A stretch of 64,000 nt of DNA from NCBI GenBank assembly GCA_900471815.1, contig UICE01000003.1, positions 643,558 to 707,557 on the forward strand, read 5' to 3'. Of the stretch, positions 37,884-46,663 are shown piece after piece (position 1 is the first letter of the stretch; each line of letters starts with the position of its first letter). Under the pieces are notes generated by a model. It had not been told where the DNA came from, made no database searches, and saw only the letters and a list, made by a program, of their open reading frames with translations. The position numbers were made by a program, and so were the translations under genes. This DNA comes from Hyphomicrobiales bacterium. GTDB taxonomy: Bacteria; Pseudomonadota; Alphaproteobacteria; Rhizobiales; Rhizobiaceae.

Positions 37884-38585
37884 ATGGATCCCTTTTGCCT
37901 GAAGAAACTCAATAAAGAGCGGCTTGAACGTCGCGCCGCAATTCTCTTGACTGACCTCACAGATGGGCGCGATCGGGTAGTAAAAGAAACGGACCCTGTA
38001 GCTGGGAAATTGGGCGAGGCCATCAGAAAAGCATTTTTGACAGGGCAATCCGGCGCTATCGAGATCGACGGCAGCTCTTTTTTTCTGAACGTCTATCTGC
38101 CGTCACCGCGCCTCGTTGTCATAGGTGCCGTTCATATCAGCGAAGCACTTGCTCCAATGGCAAAGGCCGCTGGTTACGAGATGGAGATCATCGACCCCCG
38201 ATCCGCATTCGCGACACCAGAGCGCTTTCCAGATGTGGCGGTCTATGCCGACTGGCCGCATGATGTGCTGCTCGAGCGCCCTCTTGATAGCTATTGCGCC
38301 ATGGCGGTTTTATCACATGATCCAAAGATTGATGATCCGGCATTGGAAATGGCCCTGAAAGCCGGGTGTTTTTATATCGGAGCCCTTGGTAGCCGCACCA
38401 CTCATGCAAAACGCATTGAACGATTGAAAACGCTGGGATTTAATGACGATCATACAAGCCTGATCAATGCCCCGATCGGTCTGGATATCGGTGCTGTTGG
38501 CCCGCAGGAGATTGCAGTTGCGATCATCGGGGGTGTAATCAAGGCGTTTCGCGCTCGCGACAATCTAGGCAAGGATGGAAATTGA
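37884..38585 (+). CDS. XdhC-family protein, C-terminal Rossmann part
   Basis: A 233-residue protein with the XdhC C-terminal Rossmann domain: RLVVIGAVHISEALAPMAKAAGYEMEIIDPRSAFATPERFP, LDSYCAMAVLSHDPKIDDPAL and the closing GLDIGAVGPQEIAVAIIGGVIKAFRARD. Together with the preceding gene it makes a two-gene version of XdhC. The cognate molybdoenzyme is not in the window. It overlaps the next gene by four bases if that begins at TTG 38582. Confidence 0.87.
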   Translation: MDPFCLKKLNKERLERRAAILLTDLTDGRDRVVKETDPVAGKLGEAIRKAFLTGQSGAIEIDGSSFFLNVYLPSPRLVVIGAVHISEALAPMAKAAGYEMEIIDPRSAFATPERFPDVAVYADWPHDVLLERPLDSYCAMAVLSHDPKIDDPALEMALKAGCFYIGALGSRTTHAKRIERLKTLGFNDDHTSLINAPIGLDIGAVGPQEIAVAIIGGVIKAFRARDNLGKDGN

Positions 38586-39460
38586 ACAAGCTCGGTTTTT
38601 TGGCGGCATTGATCATTATATTTTTTTGCGGCCCAGCGTCAGCAGCTCAAATCGCTCCATATAAGGATAGTTTATTTGCCTATCCGGAAATTTTGAAAAC
38701 AGGTGACAACGGCGATTATGTCGTCATCAATTACAATGAAATGCGCGATATTAACGGGCGCGACCAAATCCCGGAGCGGCGTGTCAAGCAAACCTATCTG
38801 TCAATGCAGCCCAAACGTACGCAGAAGGATCTGACGGTTACCACAGATGCCGGTGCGATGAAGGTTATGACGGTTGGCAAAGCTACCGGCGGTGCCTCAT
38901 TTATAGTAATCTATCTCCATGGTCAGGGCGGCAACCGTCAACAAGGGATGAACGACTACACTTTTGGGGGTAATTTCAATCGCCTCAAGAACCTGCTGAA
39001 CGAGAATGACGGGCTGTATCTTTCTCCGGATTTTAGCGATTTCGGGGAAAAGGGCGCGAACGAAATTTCAAGTCTCATCAGCTATTTTAAAGCTCAATCA
39101 CCCAGAGCGAAGCTGATCGTCGCCTGCGGTTCGATGGGAGGGCAGTTGTGTTGGCGTTTGGCAAACGACACTGCGGCTTCCAAAAACATATCTGGTTTGA
39201 TCTTGCTCGGTTCGTTATGGGACGACGAGTTTTTTAGTTCTGCGGCTTTTAAACGCCGACTTCCCGTCTTTTTCGGCCACGGGAGTCGTGATCCTGTGTT
39301 TTCGATCAGCAATCAAGAGGCATTCTATCGGAAAATTCGGGCGCAGGGGTCCGCGTATCCGGTGAAATTTCACAGATTTGAGAGTGGTAATCACGGGACA
39401 CCTATTCGCATGACCGATTGGCGACTGGTGTTGAATTGGATGCTATCCATTCCCTCCTGA
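38582..39460 (+). CDS. Secreted alpha/beta hydrolase
   Basis: A 292-residue exported hydrolase. An N-terminal signal peptide (MNKLGFLAALIIIFFCGPASA) precedes an alpha/beta hydrolase fold with an oxyanion region VIYLHGQGGNRQQG, a nucleophile elbow ACGSMGGQL, a likely acid in HGSRDPVFS and a catalytic His in SGNHGTPIR. It should work in the periplasm; the substrate is unknown. The start is TTG at 38582, chosen because it gives a complete signal peptide and overlaps the xdhC stop. Confidence 0.75.
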   Translation: MNKLGFLAALIIIFFCGPASAAQIAPYKDSLFAYPEILKTGDNGDYVVINYNEMRDINGRDQIPERRVKQTYLSMQPKRTQKDLTVTTDAGAMKVMTVGKATGGASFIVIYLHGQGGNRQQGMNDYTFGGNFNRLKNLLNENDGLYLSPDFSDFGEKGANEISSLISYFKAQSPRAKLIVACGSMGGQLCWRLANDTAASKNISGLILLGSLWDDEFFSSAAFKRRLPVFFGHGSRDPVFSISNQEAFYRKIRAQGSAYPVKFHRFESGNHGTPIRMTDWRLVLNWMLSIPS

Positions 39461-39574
39461 ATGAATGTTGCAATAAAGTCCCATTGTGGCAGTTGTGCCA
39501 CTCGACAATTGTTAAAAAGCGAATAGTTTCCGCCTTATACAACACCCTTCGAGACGACTTTTGCGGAGAGAGCA

Positions 39575-40003
39575 ATGCGCCTGCCCAACAACATCCTATG
39601 CCGGATTGCCCCATTGGCGATTCTTATCCCTTTGGCAGCGTGTTCCACGACGAGCGAACCGAATATGCGGCCTACAATCATGCCGACCTTTGCCCCTGTT
39701 CGGCCACCTGTTGATGCAGCGCTGGCTGATCCATGCATATCTGCTGCGGCGTCGAAATATTTTCTAACGGAAAATCATATAACTGCTGTGGATGCTGAAC
39801 CAATTGGCGGCGGCGTAAATCAGGTGCGCCTGAGGGCGGATATTCGCGATGCCATGTGTACCGTTACCGATAAGGGCAAGGTGCGTTCGATAGTCGATAC
39901 CATGCCGAAAAGTGCAGATCAGGTTGCTGCTGAAGAAGCCGCAGCTGCGAAGAAAACTGCGGTCCAGGCAGCACCTGTGCAAAAGTCAAAGAAGAAGAGC
40001 TAA
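39575..40003 (+). CDS. Small lipoprotein of unknown function
   Basis: A 142-residue protein. The signal peptide ends in the lipobox LAAC with the lipidated Cys at residue 23. The mature part is short: a proline-rich linker, a central domain with two cysteines (DPCISAAASKYFL and DAMCTVTDKGKV) that could pair, and a lysine/alanine-rich tail. I do not recognise a family name. A gap of 114 bases separates it from the hydrolase, so it may have its own promoter. Confidence 0.8.
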   Translation: MRLPNNILCRIAPLAILIPLAACSTTSEPNMRPTIMPTFAPVRPPVDAALADPCISAAASKYFLTENHITAVDAEPIGGGVNQVRLRADIRDAMCTVTDKGKVRSIVDTMPKSADQVAAEEAAAAKKTAVQAAPVQKSKKKS

Positions 40004-40015
40004 CTCAGCATCATT

Positions 40016-40960
40016 TCAGAGAGGCGGGGCGCCTTCAGTCGCCCTGTCTTGTTCCTGATCTGGTCTTAGCGGGACCAGCACTTTCAGCTGGCCTGCATGT
40101 ATCTTAATTTCCACGTCTTTGGGCAACGCTATCAGTTCTCCATCGATCGTTGCCTTGGCGCTTCTTCTCTTGTGCGGGAAGTGAAGTTGTACTTCTTTCG
40201 CCAATACCTCCTCGACATCTGCATTCCGGCGCCACGAGCCCGTAATAACCGACAAAGTCAGCTTCATAAGTGTCCCAGACGTGAGGCTGCCCGCGATATA
40301 GACTCCCAGCTCACCCTTATTTACGTCATCTGGAACGGGCAGCATGGTCTGACCGTATGGATTATTGGATACTGAAATCGCCGATACCGTTCTTTCGGTG
40401 GGAAATCCGTCGATGGTCATTCTAACGGAAAAGCGTGGTGGTTTGGCCATCGCTTTGAGAAAAGCGCGAAAACTCGCCAATCGCTTACCCCAACGGGAGT
40501 GATATGTGAGCGTATTGCGAAATTTGATCATCTGCGGTTGAAAACCGATGGATATCTGGTGCACGAAGCTTTCATCGTTGGCAGTAGAGATATCCACTGC
40601 TTCGATCTGCCCGCTCGCAAGACTTTCGAGAGCGGCATTGAGCTCCAATGGAATTTTTAATGCCCGTGCGAACAGGTTCATCGTGCCGGCAGGCAGCACT
40701 GCAAGTGGCACTTTTGCCTTCCAGGCGATGTCGGCCGCCGCGGAAATTGTGCCGTCACCGCCGCCAGCCATGAGTACATGTGCACCAGCCTCAGTTGCTA
40801 CACGTTTCAAGGCTTTTACAACATCCTTCCCCGCAACGACTTCGCTTTGAAAACTGTGCCCGTGCTTTTCGAAAATGTCCTTTGCGGTCTGTGTAAACAG
40901 ATTCATGTCCATCGTGCGGAATGTGCCGCCATCGCGGTTGAAAACGGCGTGAACTTTCAT
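40016..40960 (-). CDS. Diacylglycerol kinase-family lipid kinase
   Basis: A 314-residue enzyme of the DAGK catalytic family. The nucleotide-binding motif GGGDGT lies at residues 66-71, followed by LAVLPAGTMNLFARALKIP, which is typical of YegS/sphingosine-type lipid kinases. C-terminal beta sandwich motifs include ATIDGELIALPKDVEIKI. It probably phosphorylates diacylglycerol, possibly recycled from membrane lipid turnover. It stops convergently 12 bases past the lipoprotein stop. Confidence 0.88.
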   Translation of the reverse strand: MKVHAVFNRDGGTFRTMDMNLFTQTAKDIFEKHGHSFQSEVVAGKDVVKALKRVATEAGAHVLMAGGGDGTISAAADIAWKAKVPLAVLPAGTMNLFARALKIPLELNAALESLASGQIEAVDISTANDESFVHQISIGFQPQMIKFRNTLTYHSRWGKRLASFRAFLKAMAKPPRFSVRMTIDGFPTERTVSAISVSNNPYGQTMLPVPDDVNKGELGVYIAGSLTSGTLMKLTLSVITGSWRRNADVEEVLAKEVQLHFPHKRRSAKATIDGELIALPKDVEIKIHAGQLKVLVPLRPDQEQDRATEGAPPL

Positions 40961-41004
40961 TACCGGCCCCTGGATTGAATTGAACTTAATTGAAAACTGG
41001 TTGG

Positions 41005-42327
41005 TTATATGAACTGACGCAATGGCTCAGCGGTGATTTGGTTCCCCGGATTTTCCATATGCGGGCTTTGAAAACCCAGTTTCAGCAATGCGTGCTTTAT
41101 CTCCGGAGCGCTCATGAATAGCTTCCAAAGCAGGCCGCTCCGATGATTTTCTATCATGGCGATAATGGGCCCTTGATCGATTGCAAGATAAGTCCGTGCA
41201 TACCATTCAGTAGCAGGCGAGAATGCGTCAACGAACCCGAACCGACCTGTCATCTTGCCCTTTGGCAAGCTGAGAAAATGGCGAAGTGCCTGCATGGATT
41301 CTCTGGGTGTGTAGGGCATGCTGCTTAAAGCAGCCGTCGGTGCGATCACCCCGAAATCGGATGCCGGTGAACTGGCTAGATACCCTTTTGGTCCGTGGCT
41401 CGATGTCAGCCCCCAGCAATTGGCGCCATAACCCTTATAACCATGTGGGTTATGGACACTATGCAGATAGTTGATCCGACTGTGATTTTGATTTTGCTCC
41501 CAATAATCCGCATATTGATCGGACAGTCCTCGCGGATCCAGTCCACAAAATGAATAATGTGCAAAGAATAGAGGGCCGCCATAATCGGCTCCTAGAGGTA
41601 ATTTTACACCATAGTAGTCACGTCCGTTGAGAAATACTCCGTTGCGTGCAAATCCATCATGATAAGTATCGGATTGAATGCCGTATTCTTCAGAGCAGGC
41701 TGCCAGAACATAGGTGACCAGTGCTTCGTTCCATCCCTGAATTGGCACATTCCGGGCGAAGCGATATTTCGGACTATGATGCCAGTATAAAACGTTACGA
41801 CCTGGTTTTACGTGGCTGTTCCACTGCACATCTCTCCAGATGCGATTAATACGCTCTCGTATCGCCAGATCTTCGGCGCTGGCAGATTTGAAATATTGCC
41901 TTACACAAACCAGCCCTTGAATGAGAAATGAAGTCTCAACGAGATCGCTTCCATCATCCAGTCTTGAAAAGGGAACGGTAGAACCATCGTTGCCATTGAT
42001 GAAATGGGGAAAAACACCTCGATATCTTTGTGTGTGTTCCAACGCAGACAGCATGATATTAACGCGCTCGCGGGCTTGCCGGTGCGAAATCCAGTCGCGC
42101 TCCACAGCAACCAGAATCGCCATAAATGCAAAACCCGATCCGCCAATCGCTACGAGGTCATTGGCTGGATCAGCCGTTCGGCCAGATCTGTCCCGCGCCA
42201 AGCCGCTCTTCGGGTGTGCGCCGTGCCAAAAATAGGCGAAGCTTGCGTGCTGGACCTGTTCGAGCAGAATGTCGTCGTCAGCTTGGGCAACTTCTGCTGG
42301 ATACGCCGGATCAAATTTCAGATGCAT
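41005..42327 (-). CDS. Glucoamylase-family protein (COG5368-like)
   Basis: A 440-residue (alpha/alpha)-barrel-type protein. Features of the COG5368 family are ASFAYFWHGAHPKSGLARDRS, GSGFAFMAILVAVERDWISHRQA, a central NVLYWHHSPKYRF, and YGANCWGLTSSHGPKGYLASSP... GVIAPTAALSSMPYTPRES in the C-terminal half. Members are related to enzymes acting on beta-glucans and are often cytoplasmic; no signal peptide is seen. The substrate is not determined. It could act on the cyclic beta-1,2-glucan of Hyphomicrobiales, but that is inference. Confidence 0.82.
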   Translation of the reverse strand: MHLKFDPAYPAEVAQADDDILLEQVQHASFAYFWHGAHPKSGLARDRSGRTADPANDLVAIGGSGFAFMAILVAVERDWISHRQARERVNIMLSALEHTQRYRGVFPHFINGNDGSTVPFSRLDDGSDLVETSFLIQGLVCVRQYFKSASAEDLAIRERINRIWRDVQWNSHVKPGRNVLYWHHSPKYRFARNVPIQGWNEALVTYVLAACSEEYGIQSDTYHDGFARNGVFLNGRDYYGVKLPLGADYGGPLFFAHYSFCGLDPRGLSDQYADYWEQNQNHSRINYLHSVHNPHGYKGYGANCWGLTSSHGPKGYLASSPASDFGVIAPTAALSSMPYTPRESMQALRHFLSLPKGKMTGRFGFVDAFSPATEWYARTYLAIDQGPIIAMIENHRSGLLWKLFMSAPEIKHALLKLGFQSPHMENPGNQITAEPLRQFI

Positions 42328-42442
42328 GAAAGACGCAAGTCCCCGCTGCGACGTGTGGCATTGGCTTGATGAACGTTTTCTGGTCTTGATAGCATGTAGT
42401 AGGGATGATCTAGTCCAGAAAGAGTCCAGCGATCAATAAGCG

Positions 42443-43147
42443 GTGAAAACAATCATGCACGATGAGTATATTTTTGAACCTGTCCCACAACCAGGACTGG
42501 AGATTTCCGGCACGGACAAACTTTTCCCTGTACATCGAATATATTGCGTTGGGCGCAATTATGCCGACCATGCAATCGAAATGGGTCATGATCCGAATCG
42601 TGAACCACCATTTTTCTTTCAGAAGAATCCAGACTCGCTCGTAAGACAGGGCCAGGATTTTCCTTATCCACCGGCGACGAGCGATGTTCATTTCGAAATG
42701 GAACTCGTGATTGCTATCGGGAAGGATGGGATCGACATTGCCAATGATGCAGCCCTTGATCACGTATTCGGCTATGCTGTTGGGCTGGATATGACGCGTC
42801 GTGACTTGCAAGGAGAAGCGAAAAAACTCGGTCGTCCGTGGGAGGTCGGTAAAGCGTTCGAATCATCTGCACCATGTTCACCGATTGTACCAGCTTCAGT
42901 AATCGGCCACCCCGAAAAAGGCGCGATATGGCTCAACGTAAATGGGGTTGAACGTCAACGTGGTGATCTCAGTCAGATGATTTGGAAAGTGCCCGAAACT
43001 GTTGCTTATCTCTCGACATTGTTCAGCCTTAAAGCCGGAGATCTCATCTTCACAGGAACGCCGGCTGGCGTTGGAGCAATACAACGCGGGGATAAAATGG
43101 TCGGTGGCGTGGACGGGGTTTCGGAAATTGAAGTGGGCGTTGTTTGA
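42443..43147 (+). CDS. Fumarylacetoacetate hydrolase-family protein
   Basis: A 234-residue FAH-family hydrolase. It has the RIYCVGRNYADHAIEMG start, metal-ligand Glu residues in VHFEMELVIAIGKDG, the Asp in GYAVGLDMTRRDLQ and the final IFTGTPAGVGAIQRGD. Enzymes of this type hydrolyse acylpyruvates or open/decarboxylate aromatic breakdown products. The ATG at 42443 is the first in-frame start. The gene stands alone between the divergent glucoamylase-like gene and a gene of unknown function. Confidence 0.9.
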   Translation: MKTIMHDEYIFEPVPQPGLEISGTDKLFPVHRIYCVGRNYADHAIEMGHDPNREPPFFFQKNPDSLVRQGQDFPYPPATSDVHFEMELVIAIGKDGIDIANDAALDHVFGYAVGLDMTRRDLQGEAKKLGRPWEVGKAFESSAPCSPIVPASVIGHPEKGAIWLNVNGVERQRGDLSQMIWKVPETVAYLSTLFSLKAGDLIFTGTPAGVGAIQRGDKMVGGVDGVSEIEVGVV

Positions 43148-43397
43148 TGCAATCTAAATTTTGCCAACAAAGATGATTGTTTTTGCTGCAAACAAGCAGG
43201 CTGTTTGGAAATATTTTTTTCGGTCGAAATGCCAGTAAGGGTTGTAGAAAAGCGTTTAAAATCGACCTGGAGTGAAGTATTTGCCGGCTAACTAAATTCG
43301 CAGGGGGATTTGATTGAAAACTCGTGTGTTGTCTTTGAAAATAAATGCTTTATCTAATAAGTGACGACACCCGAATTGGCTCGAAAGTTGGCGCTTG

Positions 43398-43877
43398 ATG
43401 AACTACCAAATACTGTTTGGCTCATATCCCATCCCACGTTTTGCCGGGATAGCCAGCCATAATTTTGTTGTGATGTGCGATGAAACCGGCAGGCCGATTT
43501 TCGAGATAAATGGTGGTGCCTCCAATTCAGATGGCAGTTTTAATTATTGCGCCATTCGAGGGCCTTTGACGGCCGTCGTTACCGATTATGCTCATCGTGA
43601 TCTGCGATACTTTCCAGAGTTCTATTTGCGGCCAACGTCGATAACGTCACTTCTTTTAGAAGGCAGTTATAGTTCGGTCGCAGCTCGCTGGCGCGCCGCA
43701 GTTGATCTAGCAGAGCGCATCCGCCAATCTGGCCTCCGTTATTCCTTTTGGCTCCAAAACAGCAATTCTGTGGCGAGCGCGGTAACCGAGGCGATGAAAT
43801 TGACGCCGCCTTCAGCCGCCGTTGGTAGGGTAAAGGCTCCTGGAAGTTATCGGCGCCTCATACTTGATGCGGCGTAA
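43398..43877 (+). CDS. Protein of unknown function, possibly a permuted papain-like fold
   Basis: A 159-residue soluble protein without signal peptide. I do not recognise the family with confidence. It carries IASHNFVVMCDETGRPIFEINGG near the start and QNSNSVASAVTEAMKLTPP near the end. A histidine early and an N-x-N-S helix late resemble permuted NlpC/P60-type proteins, but the usual cysteine position is Ser here. The upstream 250 bases are AT-rich. The start codon is weakly supported: TTG at 43395 and ATG at 43398 are adjacent and no clear ribosome site is visible. Confidence 0.55.
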   Translation: MNYQILFGSYPIPRFAGIASHNFVVMCDETGRPIFEINGGASNSDGSFNYCAIRGPLTAVVTDYAHRDLRYFPEFYLRPTSITSLLLEGSYSSVAARWRAAVDLAERIRQSGLRYSFWLQNSNSVASAVTEAMKLTPPSAAVGRVKAPGSYRRLILDAA

Positions 43878-44038
43878 AACAGAGCCCCGCCTAGAAGATG
43901 TTGAGCGCCATCCGTTTCAGCGCATCGTTTTTTTAAATTTTGGCGCAATCCCGCCATTATTGGATTGCTAGTGACGCTACCCCAATTTCATGGTGAACTT
44001 GGCAGTATTTAGAAACCGTTTTTAAGCCGGTACCTGCA

Positions 44039-46663
44039 ATGACGCCAATTGTTGATAGTGAAAAGCAAATCCGCAAAATAGAAGCACGAACGGAATCCAG
44101 TAACCCCTGGAGCGTTAAAGCCCGGTCTGCTCTGTTTGCATTTCTCGGTATCGCCGTCGCCGGGATAAGCTTGCTCGTCCTCAGTCATTTATCGAGCGAT
44201 ATCTATCTTCATGACGTTCGCCAATCGCTACGCGAAATACCGAGAAATCTGGTTTTTCTGGCTTTTGCCTTCACTATTTTGAGCTTCGCAGCCGTTGCCA
44301 TTTATGATGTCGTTGCTGTTGAGACAATTGCTCCGGGACGAATACCTTACCGAATTTCCGCGATGGCTGGAGGTGCTGGTTACGCTATCTCCAATGCACT
44401 TGGTTTCTCTCTGCTCACAGGTGGCGCATTACGCTACAGAATCTATGCTGCCGAGGGGATAGATACAGCCGATATCGGCCGGATCATTGGTACATCCTGG
44501 ATGGCCATATGGTTTGCATTCATCATTCTTATTGCTGTTGCACTTGTTATTGATCCTTCGCGAATTCCATGGGTTGTTTCGTTCGGACCCATTGTGGACC
44601 AAATTATCGGGGCTGGGGTACTCGCTTGCGTAGCGTTGCTACTGTATTGGCTTTCTAGACGTGAGCGGACTCTGCGGTTGGGCAAAATGTCAGTCAAGCT
44701 CCCTTCGACGCAGGGAGCGCTGCTGCAGATCATTTCCGGTTTGGTTGACGTCGCTGCTGCTGCGGCAACGCTTTACGTCCTGCTTCCTGCCGGATCGGTT
44801 AGCAGTATTCCTGCCTTTGCTCTCGTCTATGTCGTCGCCGTAGCACTCGGCATTGTGAGCCATGCGCCGGGTGGAATTGGTGCTTTTGAGGCCACCATCA
44901 TCGCTGGTCTCGGGCTTGGGCAAAATCCCGATGCAATTGCTGCACTGGTGGCTTACCGCGCCATCTACACCCTCTTTCCCTTTTTGATTGCCGTTGTCGG
45001 CTTTGCCTTGTCTGAAATCCTGCGGAAACGGCACGTGCTCACTGCATCAACCCAGACTGCCGTGAGGATGTTTGAGCCGCTCATCCCTCCGTTGTCGGCA
45101 GGAATAGCCTTTCTAGGCGGGATTGTGCTTCTAATTTCGACGGTGATTCCCGGCACGCATTATCGGCTAGAAGCGCTGTCGGGTATTGTTCCGATGCCCT
45201 TTCTCGAAATGTCGCACTTGGGTGCGAGCTTTGTTGGGCTAGCTCTTCTGATCGTGGCAAGAGGATTGGCGCGTCGCCTTTGGCGCGCTTGGCTTGTTGC
45301 GCTCGGACTGTTCAGCGCGGGTGCTGTATTCGCTTTGATCAAAGGTCTTGCATGGGAAGAGGCGCTGCTGCTCACATTGATGGCGGGTATTCTGCTGCTC
45401 TTTCGTGAATCCTTCTATCGTAAGCCACTTGGCGAGAGTTTTGCCTTGTCGTGGGGATGGCTGGCCAGCGTTGGAACGACAGCCTTTGCTATCATCTGGT
45501 TGGGATTCTTTGCCTATCGCCATGTTGAATATGCCAATGAGCTTTGGTGGGAATTTGCATGGGATGCTCAGGCATCGCGGTTTCTGCGCGCTCTGGTTCT
45601 GGTTTTAACTTGTCTTGCTGCCATAACAATTAACACGATCATAAATGGGGTAGGGCGTATCAAGCTACGTGCCCAGCCGATACCAGATGAAGTGCCCGCA
45701 TTGGTTGCTCAATCGGCACGTGCATCAGATGCATTGGCTTTGCTCGGTGACAAGCGCTTTTTGATGGATGATGCCGGGCATGGTTTTGTCATGTATGCCC
45801 GTTCAGGCGGAAGCCTGGTTTCCATGGGTGAACCCGTTGGTACCGATGATAAAACTGTCTCTGATCTTGCTTGGGCTTTTCGCGGGCTGGCTGATCGGAC
45901 GGGAACCAGAACGGTATTCTACGGCGTCGGACCAGAGCGCTTGCCACTATTTCTTGATATGGGATTAACTGCGTTAAAGCTCGGTGAGGTTGCACGGGTT
46001 GATCTCACCGAATTTTCGCTTGAGGGATCGAAGCGCCAACCGCTGCGTTATGCGGCGCGGCGTTTGGAGAAAGAGGGAGTGACTTTTGAAATACTCCCAC
46101 GAGAGCGAACTAGTGAAGTCATGCAGGAGTTGCGTGCGATTTCGGATGCCTGGCTGGCCATGAAGTCCGGATCAGAGAAAAGATTCTCGCTGGGTTCGTT
46201 TGAAAATGCCTATCTTGCCCATTTCGACATCGCAATCTTGCGAAAAGAAGGAGCAATTGTTGCTTTCGCAAACCTTTGGCGCGGTGCAGGGCAAGGGGAA
46301 GTCGCTGTGGATCTCATGCGACATTTACCCGATGCCTCAAGTGTCGTTATGGATGGGTTGTTTGCGAACCTGCTGGTTGCCGCCAAAAATGAGGGATACC
46401 GTTGGTTTAACCTCGGGGCCGCGCCGCTTTCGGGGCTTTCCGATAGCCATCTCGCATCACGTTGGAATCGCATCGGTTCATTCATTTACCGGCGCGGAGC
46501 TGAGTTTTACCGATTTGATGGACTTCGCGCTTTCAAGGATAAATTCGGTCCAAAATGGACTCCATACTACCTAATCTGCCCCCCGGGGCTTGCAACACCC
46601 CGCTCGCTTATTGATGCGACCAATCTTGTGAGCGGAAGCCCCTTCGAGGTTTTCAAACGATGA
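44039..46663 (+). CDS. lpiA: Lysyl-phosphatidylglycerol synthase/flippase (MprF/LpiA)
   Basis: An 874-residue membrane protein that transfers lysine from Lys-tRNA to phosphatidylglycerol and flips the product. Residues about 25-540 carry some 14 hydrophobic helices, including the flippase motif HAPGGIGAFEATII; residues about 555-865 form the cytosolic transferase domain (DAGHGFVMYARSGGSLVSMGEPVG, FYGVGPERLP, WFNLGAAPLSGL and the tail RFDGLRAFKDKFGPKW). In Rhizobium and Agrobacterium relatives this confers acid and cationic peptide resistance. It overlaps acvB by four bases, so lipid synthesis and hydrolysis are encoded together. Confidence 0.95.
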   Translation: MTPIVDSEKQIRKIEARTESSNPWSVKARSALFAFLGIAVAGISLLVLSHLSSDIYLHDVRQSLREIPRNLVFLAFAFTILSFAAVAIYDVVAVETIAPGRIPYRISAMAGGAGYAISNALGFSLLTGGALRYRIYAAEGIDTADIGRIIGTSWMAIWFAFIILIAVALVIDPSRIPWVVSFGPIVDQIIGAGVLACVALLLYWLSRRERTLRLGKMSVKLPSTQGALLQIISGLVDVAAAAATLYVLLPAGSVSSIPAFALVYVVAVALGIVSHAPGGIGAFEATIIAGLGLGQNPDAIAALVAYRAIYTLFPFLIAVVGFALSEILRKRHVLTASTQTAVRMFEPLIPPLSAGIAFLGGIVLLISTVIPGTHYRLEALSGIVPMPFLEMSHLGASFVGLALLIVARGLARRLWRAWLVALGLFSAGAVFALIKGLAWEEALLLTLMAGILLLFRESFYRKPLGESFALSWGWLASVGTTAFAIIWLGFFAYRHVEYANELWWEFAWDAQASRFLRALVLVLTCLAAITINTIINGVGRIKLRAQPIPDEVPALVAQSARASDALALLGDKRFLMDDAGHGFVMYARSGGSLVSMGEPVGTDDKTVSDLAWAFRGLADRTGTRTVFYGVGPERLPLFLDMGLTALKLGEVARVDLTEFSLEGSKRQPLRYAARRLEKEGVTFEILPRERTSEVMQELRAISDAWLAMKSGSEKRFSLGSFENAYLAHFDIAILRKEGAIVAFANLWRGAGQGEVAVDLMRHLPDASSVVMDGLFANLLVAAKNEGYRWFNLGAAPLSGLSDSHLASRWNRIGSFIYRRGAEFYRFDGLRAFKDKFGPKWTPYYLICPPGLATPRSLIDATNLVSGSPFEVFKR

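Noticed and set aside
43314-43364. 16-codon ORF after AGGGGG upstream of the unknown gene
   Set aside because: It begins with TTG, has no similarity or regulatory codon run, and could be chance; too weak to annotate.
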